Shown here: one piece after another, positions 26,141 to 34,052 of the stretch
Layout: every line of letters begins with the position of its first letter
Numbering within the stretch: the stretch's first letter is position 1
NCBI RefSeq assembly: GCF_945906775.1
Contig: NZ_CAMDRE010000001.1
Coordinates: 1,488,001-1,552,000 of the forward strand
Direction of reading: 5' to 3'
Length of the DNA: 64,000 nucleotides
Source: Citrobacter sp. Marseille-Q6884
GTDB taxonomy: Bacteria; Pseudomonadota; Gammaproteobacteria; Enterobacterales; Enterobacteriaceae
Made by a program: the position numbers and the translations under genes
Notes under the pieces: model-generated
What the model saw: only the letters and a program-made list of their open reading frames with translations
Database searches by the model: none
What the model was told of the DNA's origin: nothing

Positions 26141-26249
26141 TGTTACAGGGATTGCGCCAGTGCATTCCCCGCCAGAAAGATGACCCAGGCGCATGTTGTG
26201 CCAGGTGAGTCAAACTGTGCGTGACAGGGCAAAGTCTAAGAGGACTGGT

Positions 26250-27752
26250 ATGCTAAAAAGGAAAAAAATAAAGCCAATTACGCTTCGCGACGTCACCATC
26301 ATCGATGACGGTAAACTGCGAAAAGCCATTACCGCAGCGTCGCTCGGTAATGCGATGGAGTGGTTTGATTTTGGTGTTTATGGGTTTGTTGCTTACGCAT
26401 TAGGTAAGGTGTTCTTCCCGGGGGCTGACCCCAGTGTGCAGATGGTTGCTGCACTTGCTACCTTCTCCGTTCCCTTTCTGATTCGACCGCTTGGCGGATT
26501 GTTCTTCGGTATGCTCGGCGATAAATATGGTCGCCAGAAGATCCTTGCTATCACGATTGTGATTATGTCGATAAGTACCTTCTGTATTGGGCTTATCCCC
26601 TCGTATGCTACCATTGGTATCTGGGCGCCGATTTTGCTGTTGCTGTGTAAGATGGCACAGGGCTTCTCGGTTGGCGGGGAGTATACCGGCGCATCGATTT
26701 TCGTCGCGGAATACTCGCCGGACCGTAAACGTGGATTTATGGGGAGCTGGCTGGATTTCGGCTCTATCGCGGGCTTTGTGCTCGGTGCGGGCGTGGTGGT
26801 GCTGATCTCGACCGTGGTCGGTGAAGAGAACTTCCTGGAATGGGGCTGGCGTATTCCGTTCTTCCTTGCGTTGCCGTTAGGATTGATTGGTCTGTATCTG
26901 CGTCATGCGCTGGAAGAGACCCCGGCGTTCCAGCAGCATGTCGATAAGCTGGAACAGGGCGACCGTCAGGGGTTGCAGGAAGGGCCGAAAGTCTCGTTTA
27001 AGGAAATTGCCACGAAGCACTGGCGTAGCCTTCTGGCGTGTATTGGTCTGGTGATTTCAACCAACGTCACCTATTACATGCTGCTTACCTATATGCCGAG
27101 CTACCTGTCGCATAACCTGCACTACTCGGAAGATCATGGCGTGCTGATTATTATCGCCATCATGATTGGTATGCTGTTCGTGCAGCCGATAATGGGACTG
27201 TTGAGTGACCGCTTCGGGCGTCGTCCATTTGTTATCATGGGCAGTATTGCGCTGTTTGCGCTGGCGATCCCGGCATTCATTCTGATTAACAGCAATATCA
27301 TCGGCCTGATTTTCGCCGGTTTGCTGATGCTGGCGGTGATTCTCAACTGCTTTACCGGGGTGATGGCATCAACCTTACCGGCAATGTTCCCGACGCATAT
27401 TCGCTATAGTGCGCTGGCTGCCGCGTTTAATATCTCGGTATTGATTGCTGGCCTGACGCCGACGCTGGCCGCCTGGCTGGTGGAAAGCTCGCAGAATCTG
27501 ATGATGCCCGCGTATTATCTGATGGTGGTTGCGGTGGTCGGTTTGATTACCGGTGTGACCATGAAAGAGACGGCGAATCAGCCGTTGAAAGGGGCAACAC
27601 CTGCGGCTTCGGATATTCAGGAAGCGAAAGAGATTCTCGGCGAGCACTACGATAACATCGAGCAGAAGATTGACGATATCGATCAGGAAATTGCTGAGTT
27701 GCAGGCTAAGCGTTCACGCCTGGTGCAGCAGCATCCGCGCATTGATGAGTAA
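26250..27752 (+). CDS. proP: Proline/betaine-proton symporter ProP
   Basis: A 500-residue MFS osmosensory transporter with twelve membrane segments, MLKRKKIKPITLRDV at the start and the MFS loops GDKYGRQ and SDRFGRR. The C-terminal tail (about 465-497, NIEQKIDDIDQEIAELQAKR) is the heptad segment that forms the antiparallel coiled coil tuning osmotic activation. The start at 26250 matches the E. coli protein; a longer in-frame start at 26193 covers the promoter. It imports proline, glycine betaine and ectoine under hyperosmotic stress. Confidence 0.97.
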   Translation: MLKRKKIKPITLRDVTIIDDGKLRKAITAASLGNAMEWFDFGVYGFVAYALGKVFFPGADPSVQMVAALATFSVPFLIRPLGGLFFGMLGDKYGRQKILAITIVIMSISTFCIGLIPSYATIGIWAPILLLLCKMAQGFSVGGEYTGASIFVAEYSPDRKRGFMGSWLDFGSIAGFVLGAGVVVLISTVVGEENFLEWGWRIPFFLALPLGLIGLYLRHALEETPAFQQHVDKLEQGDRQGLQEGPKVSFKEIATKHWRSLLACIGLVISTNVTYYMLLTYMPSYLSHNLHYSEDHGVLIIIAIMIGMLFVQPIMGLLSDRFGRRPFVIMGSIALFALAIPAFILINSNIIGLIFAGLLMLAVILNCFTGVMASTLPAMFPTHIRYSALAAAFNISVLIAGLTPTLAAWLVESSQNLMMPAYYLMVVAVVGLITGVTMKETANQPLKGATPAASDIQEAKEILGEHYDNIEQKIDDIDQEIAELQAKRSRLVQQHPRIDE

Positions 27753-27775
27753 TCTTATCCCACCTGCGGGCTTGT

Positions 27776-27792
27776 CTTAAGGTTGACTTAAT
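27776..27792 (+). promoter_or_regulatory. PmrA box upstream of pmrR
   Basis: CTTAAG-N5-CTTAAT is an exact match to the PmrA (BasR) binding consensus, two direct half-sites spaced by 5. It lies 44 bp before the pmrR start, as expected for a directly activated promoter. Confidence 0.85.
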
Positions 27793-27836
27793 CTCGCTTT
27801 GGCAAACTCTCCTCCAGATTATCGGAGGAGAGTGCC

Positions 27837-27926
27837 ATGAAAACCCGTATTTATGAAAGTTTGACTACCGTATTCAGTCTGCTGATCGTGAGCAGTTTTT
27901 TGTACGTGTGGGTCAGCTCTTACTGA
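27837..27926 (+). CDS. pmrR: PmrR, 29-residue membrane peptide inhibitor of LpxT
   Basis: A 29-codon gene with strong GGAGGAG ribosome site 6 nt upstream. The product begins MKTRIYESLTTVFSLL and ends YVWVSSY: a short basic head and one membrane-spanning helix. It closely resembles Salmonella/E. coli PmrR, which inhibits LpxT so that lipid A is not double-phosphorylated when phosphoethanolamine is being added. Its stop overlaps the end of basS, on the other strand, by 7 nt. Controlled by the PmrA box upstream. Confidence 0.88.
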   Translation: MKTRIYESLTTVFSLLIVSSFLYVWVSSY

Positions 27927-29002
27927 TCTTTTTCCAGCACCACCCAGGCGCGAGTGCCGGTAGCATCAGTGCGATTTTGCAAAAAGAATTGCCCGTGATG
28001 GAGCTGGGTTATACGGCTCACAATGCTTAGCCCCAGCCCGATTCCACCGAAACGGCTGTCCATGCGTACAAACGCTTTGCTTAACTCCCCGCATTTACTT
28101 TCGTCAATCCCTGGCCCTTCATCTTCGACGGCCATGATTGCATCGTTTTCAGTGTCCAGAACGATCCTAATCGCTGTGCCTTCCGGGCTGTAACGGTGTG
28201 CGTTTTCCACCAGATTTCGCAGCAGCATACGTAAGAGTGTGACATCGCCACGCACCACGACATCCGCCGTGCTCTCGGGCAGGAGGAGTGTTTGTTGCCG
28301 TGAGTCCAGCATGGTACTGAGTTCATCCCACGAGGGCAGTATGACGTCTTCCAGCAGTTTGACATGCTGATAATTACCAGCGGAAAACGACTGACCCACG
28401 CGGGCGAGTTGCAGCAGTTGGGACACGCTGTCCATCATTTGGTCGAGGCGGGCAATGAGCGGTGAAACGTCCAGGTTATGGGCTTTTGACAGGAGTTCCA
28501 GGTGCAGTCGGACGCCCGATAACGGTGTGCGCAACTCGTGCGCCACATCGGCGGTAAACAGACGTTCATTTTCGATGGTCGTGGTGAGTCGTGTGACCAG
28601 TTCATTAAGCGATGAGACCACCGCCTGTATCTCAACGGTGGAGCTGCGAACTTCGATGGGGGTCAGGTTATCGGCCGCTCGGGCTTCTAACTCTTTTTGC
28701 AGGTCGGCAAGCGGGCGGGTGATACGCCGCACCGCCTGATAGCAAATCAGCAGCGTCAGGCTGACCATGAAAATACCGGGCACGATCAGGCTGGCGATGG
28801 CCTCGCGGATCTCGTGCATGATATGGCGGTCGTTGTTACGGTTATCGCGTAACGCCTGCTCAAACAACTGGATTTGCTCGGTGCTTTCATGCCACAGCCA
28901 GAAGGAGCTAATAAGCTGAAAAACCACCAAAATAATGCCAATCGTGAGTATTAAACGATGACGAAGGGGGAGAGGTTTTTTGAAATACTGTAGCAGCTTC
29001 AC
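27920..29002 (-). CDS. basS: Sensor histidine kinase BasS (PmrB)
   Basis: A 360-residue membrane kinase with two transmembrane segments (about 16-36 and 68-90), a short periplasmic loop carrying acidic ExxE-type residues (HEIREAIA) that in PmrB sense Fe3+ and low pH, then HAMP and the kinase core with His155 in DVAHELRTP. It phosphorylates BasR and controls lipid A modification genes. It directly follows basR. Confidence 0.95.
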   Translation of the reverse strand: MKLLQYFKKPLPLRHRLILTIGIILVVFQLISSFWLWHESTEQIQLFEQALRDNRNNDRHIMHEIREAIASLIVPGIFMVSLTLLICYQAVRRITRPLADLQKELEARAADNLTPIEVRSSTVEIQAVVSSLNELVTRLTTTIENERLFTADVAHELRTPLSGVRLHLELLSKAHNLDVSPLIARLDQMMDSVSQLLQLARVGQSFSAGNYQHVKLLEDVILPSWDELSTMLDSRQQTLLLPESTADVVVRGDVTLLRMLLRNLVENAHRYSPEGTAIRIVLDTENDAIMAVEDEGPGIDESKCGELSKAFVRMDSRFGGIGLGLSIVSRITQLHHGQFFLQNRTDATGTRAWVVLEKDQ

Positions 29003-29671
29003 TTAGCTTTCCTCGGTCGTCACCAGCATGTAACCAAATCCCCTGACCGTGCGGATACGCGATTTACCGACTTTGTCGCGCAGGTTGTGAATGTGCACTT
29101 CCAGCGTATTGGTTGACGGCTCGTTATCCCAGCTGTAGATGTCGTTATACAGAATCTCCCGGTGGACCGGGCTTCCGGCTTTGAGCATCAACCGCGACAG
29201 TAACGCATACTCTTTTGGCGTTAAGATGATCTCTTGCCCGTCCATCCACACCTGACGGCGACCAATATTCAGCGTCAGATTACTGACGATAAGCTCACTC
29301 TCACCCTGGTTGTTATGACGACGCAACAGCGCCCGAATACGGGCGTGGAGTTCTTCCAGTGCGAACGGTTTGACCAGATAGTCATCGGCACCGACATCCA
29401 GCCCGGTGATACGGTCTTTGATCGTATCGCGGGCGGTGAGGATCAGTACCGGAAGGGTATATTTTTTCTGTCTGATCCGGGTCAGAAAGTGCAGACCATC
29501 TTCATCAGGTAACCCCAGATCCAGAACCACCAGGCTGTAATGGCCGCTCTCCAGACACTGCTCTGCTGCACGGGCTGTCGACACGCCATCGCAGGCGTAA
29601 CCTTCCGTTTGCGCGGCGAGAATCAGCCCCTGTAATAACAGCGTATCGTCTTCAACAATCAGAATTTTCAT
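29003..29671 (-). CDS. basR: Response regulator BasR (PmrA)
   Basis: A 222-residue OmpR-family regulator: receiver domain with Asp51 in VVLDLGLPDEDG and Lys102 region in YLVKPFALEEL, then a winged-helix DNA-binding domain. The start at 29671 (MKILIVEDDTLL) equals the E. coli protein; the longer frame overlaps eptA. It should bind the two PmrA boxes at 27776-27792 and 31360-31376. Confidence 0.96.
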   Translation of the reverse strand: MKILIVEDDTLLLQGLILAAQTEGYACDGVSTARAAEQCLESGHYSLVVLDLGLPDEDGLHFLTRIRQKKYTLPVLILTARDTIKDRITGLDVGADDYLVKPFALEELHARIRALLRRHNNQGESELIVSNLTLNIGRRQVWMDGQEIILTPKEYALLSRLMLKAGSPVHREILYNDIYSWDNEPSTNTLEVHIHNLRDKVGKSRIRTVRGFGYMLVTTEES

Positions 29672-29675
29672 TCGG

Positions 29676-31313
29676 TTAGCCTCCCCGGCAGGGCTGCAGA
29701 ATATCATCTGCGGCCTGATATTTCTGTGTTTGCACGCCCGTTAATCCCAGCAGGGTTGAGAAGAGATTATCCTGCGAGAAGTCTTCTGAGCGTGCCCGTT
29801 TTTGCAAACATGTCTGAGAGACCTGATAGCGTTGCTGATAATCCTCTGAGAGCCACAGCAGCATCGGGACATGCTTTTGCGTGTCTGGCGCAATCGAATA
29901 GGGCAGACCGTGCAAATAGACGCCATTTTCCCCTAAGGATTCACCGTGATCGGAGAGATAGACCAGGCTGGTGGTGAAATTATCCTGATGCTCTTTCAGT
30001 ATATTGATTGCTTTATCAACAATATAGTCAACGTAGAGGATCGTGTTGTCGTAGGTATTCACCAGCTGCTGTTGTGAGCAGGTCTGGATTTCGTTGGTGT
30101 CGCAGGTCGGCGTAAATTTCTTAAACTGCGCAGGATAGCGGTTGTAATAGGTTGGGCCGTGGCTGCCGATGGTATGCAGCACAATCACGCCGTCGCCTTG
30201 CAGATTATTGATGTACTCCTCCAGCCCGTGAAACAGCACGTCATCGTAGCATTCGCCGTCGATGCACTGCCCTGGCAGGTTCAGCGCGGTCATATTTTGA
30301 TGCGGTACGCGGTCGCAGGCACCTTTACAGCCGCCGTCGTTATCGTTCCACAGCACGTTAATTCCCGCCCGTTGGATGATGTCGAGCACGCCTTCCTGAT
30401 GGTGCGCCAGTTCTTCATCGTAGTGCGCACGCGGCATGTCAGAGAACATACAGGGCACAGAAACCGCTGTCGCCGTACCGCAGGAAGTGGTGTGAGGGAA
30501 ATAGACCACATCATCTTTTTCCAGCAGCGGGTTGGTCTGACGCGAATAACCGGATAATGAGAAATTATCGCCGCGCGACGTTTCACCGAGAACCACAATG
30601 GTGAGGTTTTTGCGTTTTTCTTGCAGCATCAAGGGATTGCGATGGGCATCTTCGCCAATACGCACCAGCGGCAGGTTAGCCAGTCTCTGATGTGAGTACC
30701 AGGATGAGGTGGCCACAATGCTGTTGGACGGGCTCAGGGATTTGACCAGCTCTTTATTGTTGCGAAACAGCGACGCGTAATCTTTGTAGAAAAAGGCGGC
30801 GACCAGCACGATCAACAGTGCTGATATGACGATATTCAAAGCCCGGTACAGTACGCTACGCGGCCATGGCGTAGCCGGTTTAATTTTGATCCAGCAGGCA
30901 ATCACCGCGGCCAGAATGCCGCTCACGCCAAGCGTCACGATCATCTGCGGCGTCAGCAGCGCGAAGGTTTCTGCCGGCGTGGTGTCCATCATATTGGCGA
31001 TCATCGAGCGGTCGATGATGATGCCGTAGGTCATGATAAAATACTGAGCGGATGCCCCCACCAGAATGAAAATACAGGCTAGCAGGCGGTTAAGCCACAG
31101 GAAAGAGGCCAGTGTTAGCACGATGTTCATGACGCTGAAGGCAACGACCGGCATGGATAAAAATACCAGCACGTTACGCAGAGAATCTCGCGGCAGGTCT
31201 TGTAGTACCTGTTTGTAAAACGCAATGTTCAGGAAAGTCGCAAGATAAAATGAGATCAGCAGAAGCCAGCTGATTTGCCCGAGAGTCGGTCTTTTAAACA
31301 GAAGCTTTAACAT
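29676..31313 (-). CDS. eptA: Lipid A phosphoethanolamine transferase EptA (PmrC)
   Basis: A 545-residue inner-membrane protein with five N-terminal membrane helices and a periplasmic sulfatase-like domain. The catalytic Thr lies in SCGTATAVSVPC, and the zinc site includes LSDHGESLGENG. It adds phosphoethanolamine to lipid A, lowering the surface charge and binding of polymyxin. It is the first gene of eptA-basR-basS, with 4 nt to basR, and is preceded by a PmrA box. Confidence 0.95.
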   Translation of the reverse strand: MLKLLFKRPTLGQISWLLLISFYLATFLNIAFYKQVLQDLPRDSLRNVLVFLSMPVVAFSVMNIVLTLASFLWLNRLLACIFILVGASAQYFIMTYGIIIDRSMIANMMDTTPAETFALLTPQMIVTLGVSGILAAVIACWIKIKPATPWPRSVLYRALNIVISALLIVLVAAFFYKDYASLFRNNKELVKSLSPSNSIVATSSWYSHQRLANLPLVRIGEDAHRNPLMLQEKRKNLTIVVLGETSRGDNFSLSGYSRQTNPLLEKDDVVYFPHTTSCGTATAVSVPCMFSDMPRAHYDEELAHHQEGVLDIIQRAGINVLWNDNDGGCKGACDRVPHQNMTALNLPGQCIDGECYDDVLFHGLEEYINNLQGDGVIVLHTIGSHGPTYYNRYPAQFKKFTPTCDTNEIQTCSQQQLVNTYDNTILYVDYIVDKAINILKEHQDNFTTSLVYLSDHGESLGENGVYLHGLPYSIAPDTQKHVPMLLWLSEDYQQRYQVSQTCLQKRARSEDFSQDNLFSTLLGLTGVQTQKYQAADDILQPCRGG

Positions 31314-31359
31314 TAAGGGGGTTCCATCGACTAAGTGGGGCAGATCCTCTCAAAGTAAA

Positions 31360-31376
31360 ATTAAGCCAACCTTAAG
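31360..31376 (-). promoter_or_regulatory. PmrA box upstream of eptA
   Basis: On the minus strand this reads CTTAAG-GTTGG-CTTAAT, an exact PmrA consensus of the same form as the one at pmrR. It lies about 47 bp before the eptA start, giving positive autoregulation of the eptA-basRS operon. Confidence 0.85.
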
Positions 31377-31413
31377 TTCTTAATGTTTGTCGTTGCGGGG
31401 AGTTGCGCGATGC

Positions 31414-31445
31414 GTAGGCCCGATAAGCGTGCGTTATCGGGCTAC
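31414..31445. repeat. REP-type hairpin between adiC and eptA
   Basis: GTAGGCCCGATAA faces its near-complement TTATCGGG-CTAC across a GCGTGCG loop, a typical REP/Y-type repeat. It lies just after the adiC stop and before the eptA promoter and may act as the 3' boundary of the adiC transcript. Confidence 0.75.
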
Positions 31446-31460
31446 TGTGCGTGTCGAAAA

Positions 31461-32798
31461 TTAGTTACGGTTGACCGGGGCATCCAATGGATACGGGTTT
31501 TTATGGATCCGGTTGTAATTGAGGGCATACATCGCGGTGATGATCATCAGCATCACGAATGACCACATGACCTCTTTGGCGCCAGAACCGACCACTGCCC
31601 AGATGCAGTAGACAAAAGCGACGAAGGTCACCATTAAATACAGCGGGCGCGCTTTACCAAAGTGTCCGTGACCCAACAGCAGCAGGGCGGCACAGGTATA
31701 CAGGTAAGGCACCAGCGTGAAGATGACCGATACTGAAGAGACCAGACCGAACTCTTTTGCCGCGTTTGGCGACATGCTGCTGAACTGGAAGATAGTCATC
31801 AGAATACCGACGATTATCAACCCGGCAACCGGGGTACCGGCTTTGTTGACGCGGGCGAAAATCGGCGGGAACAGACCATCATCCGCTGCCGCTTTGGCGG
31901 TTTGCCCGGCAAGCAGCGTCCAGCCGCCCAGCGAACCAAGGCAACCTGCAGCCGCGCAGAAGGAGACAATCGCCCCGGCGGTGTTACCCAGCGCCATACG
32001 CGCGGCATCGCCGAACGGGGAAGCAGAAACGCGCAGCGCCGCGTTAGGGATCATGCCCATAATCGCCGTTGTGGAGAGCACGTAGCAGACTGCGGCAATC
32101 AGTACCCCGCCAATGGTGGCGATAGGCACATTACGTTTAGGGTTTTTCACCACGCCGGCGGCCACGGAGGCACTTTCTACCCCGATGAATGACCAGAGGG
32201 TGACATTTAAGGTGCTTTGAATGGCGCCAAAGGTGTTCATACCGCTGACATTCCAGGCCGCCATGTAGGTTTCACCCCGGAACCAGAACCAGCCGAAGAC
32301 GGCAATCCCGACAATCGGTACCAGCGCCAGTACGGTCGCGACGGCCTGTACGCGGGTGATCATCTTCGGTCCGACGATATTCAGTAACACGAAGATCCAC
32401 AGTACGACGACGCAGGTAAGGGTTAACACCAGCGGATCTTTTAAGATAGGGAAGAAGTAGCTCAGGTAACCCACGCCAATGACGACCATGGCGATGTTAC
32501 CGATCCAGCAGGCTAGCCAGTACAGCACGTTAGTTTGGTAGCCTAAAAATGGACCGAAACAGCGGCGGGCATAAGCATAAGAACCACCGGGACTGGAGTC
32601 TAAGGACGACATTTTGGCATACACCATCGACAGTGCCAGGGCACCGATAATAGTGACCAACCATCCGTAGATTGCAATCCCGCCAGTTGACGCAAGGTTT
32701 GCGGGTAGCAGGAATACACCGGAACCCATAATATTCCCCGACACCATAAGGGTGACGGGGATTAAGCCCACTTTATGAGCATCAGCATCCGTCGACAT
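31461..32798 (-). CDS. adiC: Arginine:agmatine antiporter AdiC
   Basis: A 445-residue APC-family transporter with twelve membrane segments; the substrate-binding unwound helix is seen as GSGVFLLPANLA near residue 23. It exchanges external arginine for agmatine made by AdiA, expelling a proton per cycle in acid resistance. It lies downstream of adiY on the same strand, as in E. coli. Confidence 0.96.
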   Translation of the reverse strand: MSTDADAHKVGLIPVTLMVSGNIMGSGVFLLPANLASTGGIAIYGWLVTIIGALALSMVYAKMSSLDSSPGGSYAYARRCFGPFLGYQTNVLYWLACWIGNIAMVVIGVGYLSYFFPILKDPLVLTLTCVVVLWIFVLLNIVGPKMITRVQAVATVLALVPIVGIAVFGWFWFRGETYMAAWNVSGMNTFGAIQSTLNVTLWSFIGVESASVAAGVVKNPKRNVPIATIGGVLIAAVCYVLSTTAIMGMIPNAALRVSASPFGDAARMALGNTAGAIVSFCAAAGCLGSLGGWTLLAGQTAKAAADDGLFPPIFARVNKAGTPVAGLIIVGILMTIFQFSSMSPNAAKEFGLVSSVSVIFTLVPYLYTCAALLLLGHGHFGKARPLYLMVTFVAFVYCIWAVVGSGAKEVMWSFVMLMIITAMYALNYNRIHKNPYPLDAPVNRN

Positions 32799-32925
32799 AT
32801 TTTTTAACTCCTGATAAGGATAAATGACGTCGTATCATACCTCTTCAGAAAGCTATTTTATGATGGCGGAGTAGGGGTATCGCTAATGCTGATATTATTA
32901 TGGCTTATCGCTAAATGATGAAAAA

Positions 32926-33687
32926 TCAGGCGGCCGATCGTTCCCGGTACTGACTGACATAATGCAGCGGTGTCATGCCGTAAAACTCTTTGAATACAGA
33001 GATAAAGTAGGACGTGCTGTTATATCCACACAGTTGCGATACCTGTGAAATGTTTTTTCCGTCCATCATTAATTGATTTACGGCATAACGCATTCGACAG
33101 GTGGTGATTATTTGACTGTAACTGGTATTTTCACTTTTGAGCTTTTTCTTTAACAGACTGGGACTCAGACATAAGCAACTGGCGACCATGCTTAAATTCC
33201 AGTCTTTATGAATGTCGCTCTCAATGATGTGGTAAACGCTATCGCTGATACGGTTGCGTAACATATGCATAAGCAGAGAGATGAATTTTTTGCTGCTGAG
33301 AAAACGTGATAATACGGTGAACAGCAGTGAACGCATGCGCTCATATTCACTTTCATCCGTTGTTTTCATCACGCTGTGCTGAGCGGCAACCCGAAAGACA
33401 TCCGGCGTCAAGCAGGCGGCGGTCATCACCGGGCTGGTGCTACGTTGCCAGAGAGGGATCTGTGAAAGATCTTTATTTAAAAATCGTAAATAGTCTTTAA
33501 TGATGTCGCGACTGATATGTACGACCAGTGCGTTATTAAGTGAAGAGAAGTCGATAATATTATTATCACAGGCCACCAGTGCCATGTGGTTAGCTTTTAA
33601 ACTGATGGCTTCTTTACCGTTAATCCTTAACCAAACATCTTTCTCCGTTAATACAACAACACAAGCTTCTTTGCTGCAAACCCTCAT
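32926..33687 (-). CDS. adiY: AraC-family activator AdiY
   Basis: A 253-residue regulator with a C-terminal AraC/XylS double helix-turn-helix (MVASCLCLSPSLLKKKL and ISQVSQLCGYNSTSYFISVFK). The start at 33687 (MRVCSKEACVVVLTEKD) equals the E. coli length; an earlier ATG at 33759 would add 24 unmatched residues. It activates adiA and adiC under anaerobic acid conditions. Confidence 0.93.
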   Translation of the reverse strand: MRVCSKEACVVVLTEKDVWLRINGKEAISLKANHMALVACDNNIIDFSSLNNALVVHISRDIIKDYLRFLNKDLSQIPLWQRSTSPVMTAACLTPDVFRVAAQHSVMKTTDESEYERMRSLLFTVLSRFLSSKKFISLLMHMLRNRISDSVYHIIESDIHKDWNLSMVASCLCLSPSLLKKKLKSENTSYSQIITTCRMRYAVNQLMMDGKNISQVSQLCGYNSTSYFISVFKEFYGMTPLHYVSQYRERSAA

Positions 33688-34052
33688 ACCCGAACTCCTG
33701 GAATATGAACATAAAATACCGTCGCTCGCCGAAGGGTGAGTAATACCGGTTAATAACAATTGTATGACAAATCAAGACCTGCGATAAAATAGCGTGATTT
33801 GAGATAATTACAATATCTGGCGAGATAATTCTCATGTAAATTATTTTTTACACGAGTGGAAACCTGCTTTTTATGTATAAAAAAAGCGCGGGGTGGTCCC
33901 GCGCAAAAAGGTATGACAATGTTATTGTTTTGCAGCAATACTCAGGAATTACTCAATCATCACATGCCAACCTTTTAAAAAAATAAAGCAGTCCAGGCCT
34001 TATGAATTTCAAATTGTCCAATAAGGGAAATCTGAAAAACGACGGGCTTAAC
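33688..34052. other. Intergenic region between adiA and adiY
   Basis: 365 bp, AT-rich, holding the adiY promoter and the adiA terminator at 33879-33904. No gene is supported in it. Confidence 0.5.
33879..33904 (-). terminator. Intrinsic terminator of adiA
   Basis: On the minus strand GCGCGGG-ACCAC-CCCGCGC forms a 7-bp GC stem with a 5-nt loop followed by a run of seven T, about 150 nt after the adiA stop. Confidence 0.85.

Noticed and set aside
25989..26213. 74-codon minus-strand frame upstream of proP
   Set aside because: It runs across the conserved proP P1/P2 promoter region including the CRP site, so the sequence conservation is regulatory.
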